Shown: piece after piece, positions 35,024 through 48,250 of the stretch
Position numbering within the stretch: the stretch's first letter is position 1
Layout: each line of letters opens with the position of its first letter
NCBI GenBank assembly: GCA_023053575.1
Contig: JAKZAP010000092.1
Coordinates: 1-64,000, forward strand
Source: Branchinecta lynchi
Taxonomy: Eukaryota > Arthropoda > Branchiopoda > Anostraca > Branchinectidae
Reading direction: 5' to 3'
DNA: 64,000 nucleotides
Notes under the pieces: model-generated
The model's input: only the letters and a program-made list of their open reading frames with translations
Database searches by the model: none
What the model was told of the DNA's origin: nothing
Made by a program: the position numbers and the translations under genes

Positions 35024-35034
35024 TTGTTTTCCCA
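35024..35034. repeat. Target-site duplication of the LINE, right copy (11 bp)
   Basis: TTGTTTTCCCA immediately after the element's TCTAAGG tail, matching 33963-33973. The satellite resumes in the phase expected of the uninterrupted sister copies. Confidence 0.7.
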
Positions 35035-36314
35035 CAAGGTTTGTTTCCCCACAAGGTTTGTTTCCCCACAAGGTTTGTTTCCCCACAAGGTTTGTTTCCC
35101 CACAAGGTTTGTTTTCCCACAAGGATTGTTTTCTCACAAGGTTTGTTTTCCAACAAGGTTTGTTTCCCCACAAGGTTTGTTTCCCCACAAGGTTTGTTTT
35201 CCCACAAGGTTAGTTTTCCCACAAGGTTTGTTTCCCCACAAGGTTTGTTTCCCCACAAGGTTTGTTTTCCCACAAGGATTGTTTTCTCACAAGGTTTGTT
35301 TTCCCACTGTGTTGGTTTTCCCAAGAGGTTCGCTTTCCCGCAAGGTTCGCTTTCCCGCAAGGTTGGTTTTCCCACAAGGTTTGTTTTCTCACAAGGTTTG
35401 TTTTCCCACTAGGTTTGTTTCCCCACAAGGTTTGTTTTCTCACAAGGTTTGTTTTCCCACAAGGTTTGTTTCCCCACAAGGTTTGTTTCCCCACAAGGTT
35501 TGTTTTCCCACAAGGATTGTTTTCTCACAAGGTTTGTTTTCCCACTGTGTTGGTTTTCCCAAGAGGTTCGCTTTCCCGCAAGGTTCGCTTTCCCGCAAGG
35601 TTGGTTTTCCCACAAGGTTTGTTTTCTCACAAGGTTTGTTTTCCCACTAGGTTTGTTTTCCCACAAGGTTTGTTTTTCCACAAGGTTTGTTTTGCCACAA
35701 GGTTGGTTTTCCAGAAAGGTTTGTTTCCCCACAAGGTTGGTTTTCCCAAAAGGTTTGTTTTCCCGCAGGGTTTGTTTTCCCATAAGGTTAGTTTTCCCGC
35801 AAGGTTTGTTTTCCCACAAGGTTAGTTTTCCCACAAGGTTTGTTTCCCCACAAGGTTTGTTTCCCCACACGGTTTGTTTTCCCACAAGGATTGTTTTCTC
35901 ACAAGGTTTGTTTTCCCACTCTGTTGGTTTTCCCAAAAGGTTCGCTTTCCCGCAAGGTTGGTTTTCCCACAAGGTTGGTTTTCCCGCAGGGTTTGTTTCC
36001 CCATAAGGTTGGTTTTCCCAAAAGGTTTGTTTTCTCACAAGGTTTGTTTTCCCACTAGGTTGGTTTTCCCACAAGGTTTGTTTTCCCACAAGGTTTGTTT
36101 ACCCACAAGGTTTGTTTTCCCCCAAGGTTGGTTTTCCCGCAAGGTTGGTTTTCCCATAAGGTTGGTTTTCCCACAAGGTTAGTTTTCCCACAAGGTCTGA
36201 TTTAACACAATGTTTGTTTTCCCACAAGGTTGGTTTTCCGGAAAGGTTTGTTTCCCCACAAGGTTGGTTTTCCCACAAGGTTGGTTTTCCCGCAGGGTTT
36301 GTTTTCCCACAAGG

Positions 36315-39300
36315 TTAGTTTTCCCGCAAGGTTTGTTTTCCCACAAGCTTTGTTTTCCCCCAAGGTTGGTTTTTCCCACTAGGTTGGTTTTCCCACAAGG
36401 TTTGTTTTCCCACAAGCTTTGTTTTCCCCCAAGGTTGGTTTTCCCGCAAGGTTGGTTTACCCACAAGGTTTGTTTTCCCACTGTGTTGGTTTTCCCAAAA
36501 GGTTCGCTTTCCCGCAAGGTTGGTTTTCCCACAAGGTTTGTTTCCCCACAAGGTTTGTTTTCCCACAAGGTTTGTTTTCCCACAAGGTTGGTTTTCCCGA
36601 AAGGTTTGTTTCCCCACAAGGTTGGTTTTCCCACAAGGTTGGTTATCCCGCAGGGTTTGTTTTCCCACAAGGTTAGTTTTCCCGCAAGGTTTGTTTCCCC
36701 ACAAGGTTTGTTTTCCCACAAGGTTTGTTTTCCCACTGTGTTGGTTTTCCCAAAAGGTTCGCTTTCCCAAAAGGTTGGTTTTCCCACAAGGTTGGTTTTC
36801 CCACAAGGTTGGTTTTCCCCCAGGGTTGCTTTCCCCATAAGGTTGGTTTTCCCAAAAGGTTCGCTTTCCCGCAAGGCTGGTTTTCCCACAAGGTTTGTTT
36901 CCCCACAATGTTTGTTTTCTCACAAGGTTTGTTTTCCCACAAGGTTGGTTTTCCCGAAAGGTTTGTTTCCCCACAAGGTTGGTTTTCCCACAAGGCTGGT
37001 TTTCCCGCAGGGTTTGTTTTCCCACAAGGTTAGTTTTCCCGCAAGGTTTGTTTTCCCACAAGGTTAGTTTTCCCACAAGGTTTGTTTCCCCACAAGGTTT
37101 GTTTCCCCACAAGGTTTGTTTTCCCACAAGGATTGTTTTCTCACAAGGTTTGTTTTCCCACTGTGTTGGTTTTCCCAAGAGGTTCGCTTTCCCGCAAGGT
37201 TCGCTTTCCCGCAAGGTTGGTTTTCCCACAAGGTTTGTTTTCTCACAAGGTTTGTGTTCCCACTAGGTTTGTTTCCCCACAAGGTTTGTTTTCTCACAAG
37301 GTTTGTTTTCCCACAAGGTTTGTTTTCCCACAAGGCTTGTTTTCCCACAAGGTTTGTTTTGCCACAAGGTTGGTTTTCCAGAAAGGTTTGTTTCCCCACA
37401 AGGTTGGTTTTCCCACAAGGTTTGTTTTTCCGCAGGGTTTGTTTTCCCACAAGGTTAGTTTTCCCGCAAGGTTTGTTTTCCCACAAGGTTAGTTTTCCCA
37501 CAAGGTTTGTTTCCCCACAAGGTTTGTTTCCCCACAAGGTTTGTTTTCCCACAAGGATTGTTTTCCCACAAGGTTTGTTTTCCCACTGTGTTGGTTTTCC
37601 CAAAAGGTTCGCTTTCCCGCAAGGTTGGTTTTCCCACAAGGTTGGTTTTCCCGCAGGGTTTGTTTCCCCATAAGGTTGGTTTTCCCAAAAGGTTTGTTTT
37701 CTCACAAGGTTTGTTTTCCCACTAGGTTGGTTTTCCCACAAGGTTTGTTTTCCCACAAGGTTTGTTTACCCACAAGGTTTGTTTTCCCCCAAGGTTGGTT
37801 TTCCCGCAAGGTTGGTTTTCCCATAAGGTTGGTTTTCCCACAAGGTTGGTTTTCCCGCAAGGTTAGTTTTCCCACAAGGTCTGATTTAACACAAGGTTTG
37901 TTTTCCCACAAGGTTTGTTTCCCCACAAGGTTTGTTTTCCCACAAGGATTGTTTTCTCACAAGGTTTGTTTTCCCACAAGGTTTGTTTCCCCACAAGGTT
38001 GGTTTTCCCACAAGGTTGGTTTTCCCGCAGGGTTTGTTTTCCCACAAGGTTAGTTTTCCCGCAAGGTTTGTTTTTCCACAAGGTTGGTTTTCCCGAAAGG
38101 TTTGTTTCCCCACAAGGTTGGTTTTCCCACAAGGTTGGTTTTCCCGCAGGGTTTGTTTTCCCACAAGGTTAGTTTTCCCGCAAGGTTTGTTTCCCCACAA
38201 GGTTTGTTTTCCCACAAGGTTTGTTTTCCCACTGTGTTGGTTTTCCCAAAAGGTTCGCTTTCCCACAAGGTTGGTTTTCCCACAAGGTTGGTTTTTCCAC
38301 AAGGTTGATTTTCCCGCAGGGTTGCTTTCCCCATGAGGTTGGTTTTCCCACAAGGTTTGTTTTCTCACAAGGTTTGTTTTCCCACTAGGTTGTTTTTCCC
38401 ACTAGGTAGGTTTTCCCAAAAGGTTTGTTTTCCCACAAGCTTTGTTTTCCCCCAAGGTTGGTTTTCCCGCAGGGTTTGTTTTCCCACAAGGTTAGTTTTC
38501 CCGCAAGGTTTGTTTCCCCACAAGGTTTGTTTTCCCACAAGGTTTGTTTTCCCACTGTGTTGGTTTTCCCAAAAGGTTCGCTTTCCCACAAGGTTGGTTT
38601 TCCCACAAGGTTGGTTTTCCCACAAGGTTGGTTTTCCCGCAGGGTTGCTTTCCCCATAAGGATGGTTTTCCCACAAGGTTTGTTTTCCCACAAGGTTTGT
38701 TTCCCCACAAGGTTTGTTTCCCCACAAGGTTTGTTTCCCCACAAGGTTTGTTTCCCCACAAGGTTTGTTTTCCCACAAGGATTGTTTTCTCACAAGGTTT
38801 GTTTTCCAACAAGGTTTGTTTCCCCACAAGGTTTGTTTCCCCACAAGGTTTGTTTTCCCACAAGGTTAGTTTTCCCACAAGGTTTGTTTCCCCACAAGGT
38901 TTGTTTCCCCACAAGGTTTGTTTTCCCACAAGGATTGTTTTCTCACAAGGTTTGTTTTCCCACTGTGTTGGTTTTCCCAAGAGGTTCGCTTTCCCGCAAG
39001 GTTCGCTTTCCCGCAAGGTTGGTTTTCCCACAAGGTTTGTTTTCTCACAAGGTTTGTTTTCCCACTAGGTTTGTTTCCCCACAAGGTTTGTTTTCTCACA
39101 AGGTTTGTTTTCCCACAAGGTTTGTTTCCCCACAAGGTTTGTTTCCCCACAAGGTTTGTTTTCCCACAAGGATTGTTTTCTCACAAGGTTTGTTTTCCCA
39201 CTGTGTTGGTTTTCCCAAGAGGTTCGCTTTCCCGCAAGGTTCGCTTTCCCGCAAGGTTGGTTTTCCCACAAGGTTTGTTTTCTCACAAGGTTTGTTTTCC

Positions 39301-39970
39301 CACTAGGTTTGTTTTCCCACAAGGTTTGTTTTTCCACAAGGTTTGTTTTGCCACAAGGTTGGTTTTCCAGAAAGGTTTGTTTCCCCACAAGGTTGGTTTT
39401 CCCACAAGGTTTGTTTTCCCGCAGGGTTTGTTTTCCCATAAGGTTAGTTTTCCCGCAAGGTTTGTTTTCCCACAAGGTTAGTTTTCCCACAAGGTTTGTT
39501 TCCCCACAAGGTTTGTTTCCCCACAAGGTTTGTTTTCCCACAAGGATTGTTTTCTCACAAGGTTTGTTTTCCCACTCTGTTGGTTTTCCCAAAAGGTTCG
39601 ATTTCCCGCAAGGTTGGTTTTCCCACAAGGTTGGTTTTCCCGCAGGGTTTGTTTCCCCATAAGGTTGGTTTTCCCAAAAGGTTTGTTTTCTCACAAGGTT
39701 TGTTTTCCCACTAGGTTGGTTTTCCCACAAGGTTTGTTTTCCCACAAGGTTTGTTTACCCACAAGGTTTGTTTTCCCCCAAGGTTGGTTTTCCCGCAAGG
39801 TTGGTTTTCCCATAAGGTTGGTTTTCCCACAAGGTTAGTTTTCCCACAAGGTCTGATTTAACACAATGTTTGTTTTCCCACAAGGTTGGTTTTCCGGAAA
39901 GGTTTGTTTCCCCACAAGGTTGGTTTTCCCACAAGGTTGGTTTTCCCGCAGGGTTTGTTTTCCCACAAGG
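36315..39970 (-). repeat. Long higher-order repeat, copy C (3.66 kb)
   Basis: Third copy, 3,656 bp. It follows copy B in register to about 39970 (36210 aligns with 39866) and then diverges. It lacks the LINE: the equivalent of the insertion site, near 38678-38695, is an intact TTTGTTTTCCCACAAGG monomer. Confidence 0.83.
38333..39960 (-). repeat. Duplicated module, left copy (partner about 41002-42561)
   Basis: The distal half of copy C is repeated downstream. The offset is 2,669 bp near 38425/41094 and 2,601 bp from about 39496/42097 onward, a loss of four monomers in the second copy. Both contain TCTGATTTAACACAA (39851 and 42452) and the CCGGAAAGG monomer that follows. Confidence 0.75.
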
Positions 39971-41001
39971 TTAGTTTTCCCGCAAGGTTTGTTTTCCCAC
40001 AAGGTTGGTTTTCCCGAAAGGTTTGTTTCCCCACAAGGTTGGTTTTCCCAAAAGGTTGGTTTTCCCGCAGGGTTTGTTTTCCCACAAGGTTAGTTTTCCC
40101 GCAAGGTTTGTTTCTTCACAAGGTTTGTTTTCCCACAAGGTTTGTTTTCCCACTGTGTTGGTTTTCCCAAAAGGTTCGCTTTCCCACAAGGTTGGTTTTT
40201 CCACAAGGTTGATTTTCCCGCAGGGTTGCTTTCCCCATGAGGTTGGTTTTCCCACAAGGTTTGTTTTCTCACAAGGTTTGTTTTCCCACTAGGTTGTTTT
40301 TCCCACAAGGTTGGTTTTCCCGCAGGGTTTGTTTTCCCACAAGGTTAGTTTTCCCGCAAGGTTTGTTTTCCCACAAGGTTGGTTTTCCCGAAAGGTTTGT
40401 TTCCCCACAAGGTTGGTTTTCCCACAAGGTTGGTTTTCCCGCAGGGTTTGTTTTCCCACAAGGTTAGTTTTCCCGCAAGGTTTGTTTCTTCACAAGGTTT
40501 GTTTTCCCACAAGGTTTGTTTTCCCACTGTGTTGGTTTTCCCAAAAGGTTCGCTTTCCCACAAGGTTGATTTTTCCACAAGGTTGATTTTCCCGCAGGGT
40601 TGCTTTCCCCATGAGGTTGGTTTTCCCACAAGGTTTGTTTTCTCACAAGGTTTGTTTCCCCACAAGGTTGGTTTTCCCACAAGGTTGGTTTTCCCGCAGG
40701 GTTTGTTTTCCCACAAGGTTAGTTTTCCCGCAAGGTTTATTTTCCCACAAGGTTGGTTTTCCCGAAAGGTTTGTTTCCCCGCAAGGTTGGTTTTCCCACA
40801 AGGTTGGTTTTCCCGCAGGGTTTGTTTTTCCACAAGGTTAGTTTTCCCGCAAGGTTTGTTTCCCCACAAGGTTTGTTTTCCCACAAGGTTTGTTTTCCCA
40901 CTGTGTTGGTTTTCCCAAAAGGTTCGCTTTCCCACAAGGTTGGTTTTCCCACAAGGTTGGTTTTTCCACAAGGTTGATTTTCCCGCAGGGTTGCTTTCCC
41001 C

Positions 41002-42561
41002 ATGAGGTTGGTTTTCCCACAAGGTTTGTTTTCTCACAAGGTTTGTTTTCCCACTAGGTTGTTTTTCCCACTAGGTAGGTTTTCCCACAAGGTTTGTTTT
41101 CCCACAAGCTTTGTTTTCCCCCAAGGTTGGTTTTCCCGCAGGGTTTGTTTTCCCACAAGGTTAGTTTTCCCGCAAGGTTTGTTTCCCCACAAGGTTTGTT
41201 TTCCCACAAGGTTTGTTTTCCCACTGTGTTGGTTTTCCCAAAAGGTTCGCTTTCCCACAAGGTTGGTTTTCCCACAAGGTTGGTTTTCCCACAAGGTTGG
41301 TTTTCCCGCAGGGTTGCTTTCCCCATAAGGTTGGTTTTCCCACAAGGTTTGTTTTCCCACAAGGTTTGTTTCCCCACAAGGTTTGTTTCCCCACAAGGTT
41401 TGTTTCCCCACAAGGTTTGTTTTCCCACAAGGATTGTTTTCTCACAAGGTTTGTTTTCCAACAAGGTTTGTTTCCCCACAAGGTTTGTTTCCCCACAAGG
41501 TTTGTTTTCCCACAAGGTTAGTTTTCCCACAAGGTTTGTTTCCCCACAAGGTTTGTTTCCCCACAAGGTTTGTTTTCCCACAAGGATTGTTTTCTCACAA
41601 GGTTTGTTTTCCCACTGTGTTGGTTTTCCCAAGAGGTTCGCTTTCCCGCAAGGTTCGCTTTCCCGCAAGGTTGGTTTTCCCACAAGGTTTGTTTTCTCAC
41701 AAGGTTTGTTTTCCCACAAGGTTTGTTTCCCCACAAGGTTTGTTTCCCCACAAGGTTTGTTTTCCCACAAGGATTGTTTTCTCACAAGGTTTGTTTTCCC
41801 ACTGTGTTGGTTTTCCCAAGAGGTTCGCTTTCCCGCAAGGTTCGCTTTCCCGCAAGGTTGGTTTTCCCACAAGGTTTGTTTTCTCACAAGGTTTGTTTTC
41901 CCACTAGGTTTGTTTTCCCACAAGGTTTGTTTTTCCACAAGGTTTGTTTTGCCACAAGGTTGGTTTTCCAGAAAGGTTTGTTTCCCCACAAGGTTGGTTT
42001 TCCCACAAGGTTTGTTTTCCCGCAGGGTTTGTTTTCCCATAAGGTTAGTTTTCCCGCAAGGTTTGTTTTCCCACAAGGCTAGTTTTCCCACAAGGTTTGT
42101 TTCCCCACCAGGTTTGTTTCCCCACAAGGTTTGTTTTCCCACAAGGATTGTTTTCTCACAAGGTTTGTTTTCCCACTCTGTTGGTTTTCCCAAAAGGTTC
42201 GCTTTCCCGCAAGGTTGGTTTTCCCACAAGGTTGGTTTTCCCGCAGGGTTTGTTTCCCCATAAGGTTGGTTTTCCCAAAAGGTTTGTTTTCTCACAAGGT
42301 TTGTTTTCCCACTAGGTTGGTTTTCCCACAAGGTTTGTTTTCCCACAAGGTTTGTTTACCCACAAGGTTTGTTTTCCCCCAAGGTTGGTTTTCCCGCACG
42401 GTTGGTTTTCCCATAAGGTTGGTTTTCCCACAAGGTTAGTTTTCCCACAAGGTCTGATTTAACACAATGTTTGTTTTCCCACAAGGTTGGTTTTCCGGAA
42501 AGGTTTGTTTCCCCACAAGGTTGGTTTTCCCACAAGGTTGGTTTTCCCTCAGGGTTTGTTT
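41002..42561 (-). repeat. Duplicated module, right copy (partner 38333-39960)
   Basis: Second copy of the 38333-39960 module, four monomers shorter. It includes a 430-codon open frame that is only satellite translation. Confidence 0.75.
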
Positions 42562-42729
42562 TCCCACAAGGTTAGTTTTCCCGCAAGGTTTGTTTTCCCA
42601 CAAGGCTGGTTTTCCCGAAAGGTTTGTTTCCCCACAAGGTTGGTTTTCCCACAAGGTTGGTTTTCCCGCAGGGTTTGTTTTCCCACAAGGTTAGTTTTCC
42701 CGCAAGGTTTGTTTCTTCACAAGGTTTGT

Positions 42730-44800
42730 TTTCCCACAAGGTTTGTTTTCCCACTGTGTTGGTTTTCCCAAAAGGTTCGCTTTCCCACAAGGTTGGTTTT
42801 TCCACAAGGTTGATTTTCCCGCAGGGTTGCTTTCCCCATGAGGTTGGTTTTCCCACAAGGTTTGTTTTCTCACAAGGTTTGTTTTCCCACTAGGTTGTTT
42901 TTCCCACTAGGTAGGTTTTCCCACAAGGTTTGTTTTCCCACAAGCTTTGTTTTCCCCCAAGGTTGGTTTTCCCGCAGGGTTTGTTTTCCCACAAGGTTAG
43001 TTTCACGCAAGGTTTGTTTCCCCACAAGGTTTGTTTTCCCACAAGGTTTGTTTTCCCACTGTGTTGGTTTTCCCAAAAGGTTCGCTTTCCCACAAGGTTG
43101 GTTTTCCCACAAGGTTTGTTTTCCCACAAGGTTGGTTTTCCCGCAGGGTTGCTTTCCCCATAAGGTTGGTTTTCCCACAAGGTTTGTTTTCCCACAAGGT
43201 TTGTTTCCCCACAAGGTTTGTTTCCCCACAAGGTTTGTTTTCCCACAAGGTTTGTTTCCCCACAAGGTTTGTTTTCCCACAAGGATTGTTTTCTCACAAG
43301 GTTTGTTTTCCCACAAGGTTTGTTTCCCCACAAGGTTTGTTTCCCCACAAGGTTTGTTTTCCCACAAGGTTAGTTTCCCACAAGGTTTGTTTCCCCACAA
43401 GGTTTGTTTCCCCACAAGGTTTGTTTTCCCACAAGGATTGTTTTCTCACAAGGTTTGTTTTCCCACTGTGTTGGTTTTCCCAAGAGGTTCGCTTTCCCGC
43501 AAGGTTCGCTTTCCCGTAAGGTTGGTTTTCCCACAAGGTTTGTTTTCTCACAAGGTTTGTTTTCCCACTAGATTTGTTTCCCCACAAGGTTTGTTTTCTC
43601 ACAAGGTTTGTTTTCCCACAAGGTTTGTTTCCCCACAAGGTGTGTTTCCCCACAAGGTTTGTTTTCCCACAAGGATTGTTTTCTCACAAGGTTTGTTTAC
43701 CCACTGTGTTGGTTTTCCCAAGAGGTTCGCTTTCCCGCAAGGTTCGCTTTCCCGCAAGGTTGGTTTTCCCACAAGGTTTGTTTTCTCACAAGGTTTGTTT
43801 TCCCACTAGGTTTGTTTTCCCACAAGGTTTGTTTTCTCACAAGGTTTGTTTTCCCACAAGGTTTGTTTTCCCACAAGGTTTGTTTTCCCACAAGGTTTGT
43901 TTTGCCACAAGGTTGGTTTTCCAGAAAGGTTTGTTTCCCCACAAGGTTGGTTTTCCCACAAGGTTGGTTTTCCCGCAGGGTTTGTTTTCCCATAAGGTTA
44001 GTTTTCCCGCAAGGTTTGTTTTCCCACAAGGTTAGTTTTCCCACAAGGTTTGTTTCCCCACAAGGTTTGTTTCCCCACAAGGTTTGTTTTCCCACAAGGA
44101 TTGTTTTCTCACAAGGTTTGTTTTCCCACTCTGTTGGTTTTCCCAAAAGGTTCGCTTTCCCGCAAGGTTGGTTTTCCCACAAGGTTGGTTTTCCCGCAGG
44201 GTTTGTTTCCCCATAAGGTTGGTTTTCCGACAAGGTTTGTTTTCTCACAAGGTTTGTTTTCCCACTAGGTTGGTTTTCCAACAAGGTTTGTTTACCCACA
44301 AGGTTTGTTTTCCCCCAAGGTTGGTTTTCCCGCAAGGTTGGTTTTCCCATAAGGTTGGTTTTCCCACAAGGTTGGTTTTCCCGCAAGGTTAGTTTTCCCA
44401 CAAGGTCTGATTTAACACAATGTTTGTTTTCCCACAAGGTTGGTTTTCCCGAAAGGTTTGTTTCCCCACAAGGTTGGTTTTCCCACAAGGTTGGTTTTCC
44501 CGCAGGGTTTGTTTTCCCACAAGGTTACTTTTCCCGCAAGGTTTGTTTTCCCACAAGGTTGGTTTTCCCGAAAGGTTTGTTTCCCCACAAGGTTGGTTTT
44601 CCCACAAGGTTGGTTTTCCCGCAGGGTTTGTTTTCCCACAAGGTTAGTTTTCCCGCAAGGTTTGTTTCCCCACAAGGTTTGTTTTCCCACAAGGTTTGTT
44701 TTCCCACTGTGTTGGTTTTTCCAAAAGGTTCGCTTTCCCACAAGGTTGGTTTTCCCACAAGGTTGGTTTTCGCACAAGGTTGGTTTTCCCGCAGGGTTGC
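42730..44800 (-). repeat. 2.1-kb module, copy 1 (partner 46180-48250; distal part again near 48800-49900)
   Basis: 42838 aligns with 46288, 43608 with 47058 and 44389 with 47839, all at an offset of 3,450 bp, one base short of 203 monomers. The 44389-45223 part is repeated a further time at 49487-50321 (offset 5,098 bp). One-base-short monomers such as TTAGTTTCACGC near 42999 mark this copy. Confidence 0.78.
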
Positions 44801-46179
44801 TTTCCCTATAAGGTTGGTTTTCCCACAAGGTTTGTTTTCTCACAAGGTTTGTTTTCCCACTAGGTTGTTTTTCCCACTAGGTTGGTTTTCCCACAAGGTT
44901 TGTTTTCCCACAAGCTTTGTTTTCCCCCAAGGTTGGTTTTCCCGCAGGGTTTGTTTTCCCACAAGGTTAGTTTTCCCGCAAGGTTTGTTTCCCCACAAGG
45001 TTTGTTTTCCCACAAGCTTTGTTTTCCCACTGTGTTGGTTTTCCCAAAAGGTTCGCTTTCCCACAAGGTTGGTTTTCCCACAAGGTTGGTTTTCCCGCAG
45101 GGTTGCTTTCCCCATAAGGTTGGTTTTCCCACAAGGTTTGTTTTCTCACAAGGTTTGTTTTCCCACTAGGTTGTTTTTCCCACTAGGTTTGTTTTCCCAC
45201 AAGGTTTGTTTTCCCACAAGCTTTGTTTTCCCCCAAGGTTGTTTTTCCCACTAGGTTTGTTTTCCCACAAGGTTTGTTTTCCCACAAGCTTTGTTTTCCC
45301 CCAAGGTTGGTTTTCCCGCAAGGTTGGTTTACCCACAAGGTTTGTTTTCCCACCGTGTTGGTTTTCCCAAAAGGTTCGCTTTCCCGCAAGGTTGGTTTTC
45401 CCACAAGGTTTGTTTCCCCACAAGGTTTGTTTTCCCACAAGGTTTGTTTTCCCACAAGGTTGGTTTTCCCGAAAGGTTTGTTTCCCCACAAGGTTGGTTT
45501 TCCCACAAGGTTGGTTTTCCCGCAGGGTTTGTTTTCCCACAAGGTTAGTTTTCCCGCAAGGTTTGTTTCCCCACAAGGTTTGTTTTCCCACAAGGTTTGT
45601 TTTCCCACTGTGTTGGTTTTCCCAAAAGGTTCGCTTTCCCGAAAGGTTGGTTTTCCCACAAGGTTGGTTTTCCCACAAGGTTGGTTTTCCCGCAGGGTTG
45701 CTTTCCCCATAAGGTTGGTTTCCCCAAAAGGTTCGCTTTCCCGCAAGGCTGGTTTTTCCACAAGGTTTTTTTTCCCCACAATGTTTGTTTTCTCACAAGG
45801 TTTGTTTTCCCACTGTGTTGGTTTTCCCAAGAGGTTCGCTTTCCCGCAAGGTTCGCTTTCCCGCAAGGTTGGTTTTCCCACAAGGTTTGTTTTCTCACAA
45901 GGTTTGTTTTCCCACTAGGTTTGTTTTCCCACAAGGTTTGTTTTTCCACAAGGTTTGTTTTGCCACAAGGTTGGTTTTCCAGAAAGGTTTGTTTCCCCAC
46001 AAGGTTGGTTTTCCCACAAGGTTTGTTTTCCCGCAGGATTTGTTTTCCCATAAGGTTAGTTTTCCCGCAAGGTTTGTTTTCCCACAAGGTTAGTTTTCCC
46101 ACAAGGTTTGTTTCCCCACAAGGTTTGTTTCCCCACAAGGTTTGTTTTCCCACAAGGTTTGTTTCTTCACAAGGTTTGT

Positions 46180-48250
46180 TTTCCCACAAGGTTTGTTTTC
46201 CCACTGTGTTGGTTTTCCCAAAAGGTTCGCTTTCCCACAAGGTTGGTTTTTCCACAAGGTTGATTTTCCCGCAGGGTTGCTTTCCCCATGAGGTTGGTTT
46301 TCCCACAAGGTTTGTTTTCTCACAAGGTTTGTTTTCCCACTAGGTTGTTTTTCCCACTAGGTAGGTTTTCCCACAAGGTTTGTTTTCCCACAAGCTTTGT
46401 TTTCCCCCAAGGTTGGTTTTCCCGCAGGGTTTGTTTTCCCACAAGGTTAGTTTCCCGCAAGGTTTGTTTCCCCACAAGGTTTGTTTTCCCACAAGGTTTG
46501 TTTTCCCACTGTGTTGGTTTTCCCAAAAGGTTCGCTTTCCCACAAGGTTGGTTTTCCCACAAGGTTTGTTTTCCCACAAGGTTGGTTTTCCCGCAGGGTT
46601 GCTTTCCCCATAAGGTTGGTTTTCCCACAAGGTTTGTTTTCCCACAAGGTTTGTTTCCCCACAAGGTTTGTTTCCCCACAAGGTTTGTTTCCCCACAAGG
46701 TTTGTTTCCCCACAAGGTTTGTTTTCCCACAAGGATTGTTTTCTCACAAGGTTTGTTTTCCCACAAGGTTTGTTTCCCCACAAGGTTTGTTTCCCCACAA
46801 GGTTTGTTTTCCCACAAGGTTAGTTTTCCCACAAGGTTTGTTTCCCCACAAGGTTTGTTTCCCCACAAGGTTTGTTTTCCCACAAGGATTGTTTTCTCAC
46901 AAGGTTTGTTTTCCCACTGTGTTGGTTTTCCCAAGAGGTTCGCTTTCCCGCAAGGTTCGCTTTCCCGCAAGGTTGGTTTTCCCACAAGGTTTGTGTTCTC
47001 ACAAGGTTTGTTTTCCCACTAGGTTTGTTTCCCCACAAGGTTTGTTTCTCATAAGGTTTGTTTTCCCACAAGGTTTGTTTCCCCACAAGGTGTGTTTCCC
47101 CACAAGGTTTGTTTTCCTACAAGGATTGTTTTCTCACAAGGTCTGTTTACCCACTGTGTTGGTTTTCCCAAGAGGTTCGCTTTCCCGCAAGGTTCGCTTT
47201 CCCGCAAGGTTGGTTTTCCCACAAGGTTTGTTTTCTCACAAGGTTTGTTTTCCCACTAGGTTTGTTTTCCCACAAGGTTTGTTTTCTCACAAGGTTTGTT
47301 TTCCCACAAGGTTTGTTTTCCCACAAGGTTTGTTTTCCCACAAGGTTTGTTTTGCCACAAGGTTGGTTTTCCAGAAAGGTTTGTTTCCCCACAAGGTTGG
47401 TTTTCCCACAAGGTTGGTTTTCCCGCAGGGTTTGTTTTCCCATAAGGTTAGTTTTCCCGCAAGGTTTGTTTTCCCACAAGGTTAGTTTTCCCACAAGGTT
47501 TGTTTCCCCACAAGGTTTGTTTCCCCACAAGGTTTGTTTTCCCACAAGGATTGTTTTCTCACAAGGTTTGTTTTCCCACTCTGTTGGTTTTCCCAAAAGG
47601 TTCGCTTTCCCGCAAGGTTGGTTTTCCCACAAGGTTGGTTTTCCCGTAGGGTTTGTTTCCCCATAAGGTTGGTTTTCCCACAAGGTTTGTTTTCTCACAA
47701 GGTTTGTTTTCCCACTAGGTTGGTTTTCCCACAAGGTTTGTTTACCCACAAGGTTTGTTTTCCCCCAAGGTTGGTTTTCCCGCAAGGTTGGTTTTCCCAT
47801 AAGGTTGGTTTTCCCACAAGGTTGGTTTTCCCGCAAGGTTAGTTTTCCCACAAGGTCTGATTTAACACAATGTTTGTTTTCCCACAAGGTTGGTTTTCCC
47901 GAAAGGTTTGTTTCCCCACAAGGTTGGTTTTCCCACAAGGTTGGTTTTCCCGCAGGGTTTGTTTTCCCACAAGGTTAGTTTTCCCGCAAGGTTTGTTTTC
48001 CCACAAGGTTGGTTTTCCCGAAAGGTTTGTTTCCCCACAAGGTTGGTTTTCCCACAAGGTTGGTTTTCCCGCAGGGTTTGTTTTCCCACAAGGTTAGTTT
48101 TCCCGCAAGGTTTGTTTCCCCACAAGGTTTGTTTTCCCACAAGGTTTGTTTTCCCACTGTGTTGGTTTTCCCAAAAGGTTCGCTTTCCCACAAGGTTGGT
48201 TTTCCCACAAGGTTTGTTTTCCCACAAGGTTGGTTTTCCCGCAGGGTTGC
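46180..48250 (-). repeat. 2.1-kb module, copy 2 (partner 42730-44800)
   Basis: Second copy at an offset of 3,450 bp. Its distal part is duplicated again 1,648 bp downstream (47147 with 48795, 47839 with 49487). Confidence 0.78.

Larger units (their letters stand above)
31598..36314 (-). repeat. Long higher-order repeat, copy B (contains the LINE)
   Basis: Middle copy. It aligns with copy C at an offset of 4,717 bp both before the LINE (31493 with 36210, 33616 with 38333) and in the stretch before 33973. Against copy A the offset is 3,656 bp before the LINE and 4,717 bp after it (30493 with 35210). The 1,061-bp step equals the 1,050-bp element plus its 11-bp target duplication. Without the LINE, copy B is 3,656 bp, which is 215 monomers plus one base. 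Confidence 0.85.
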
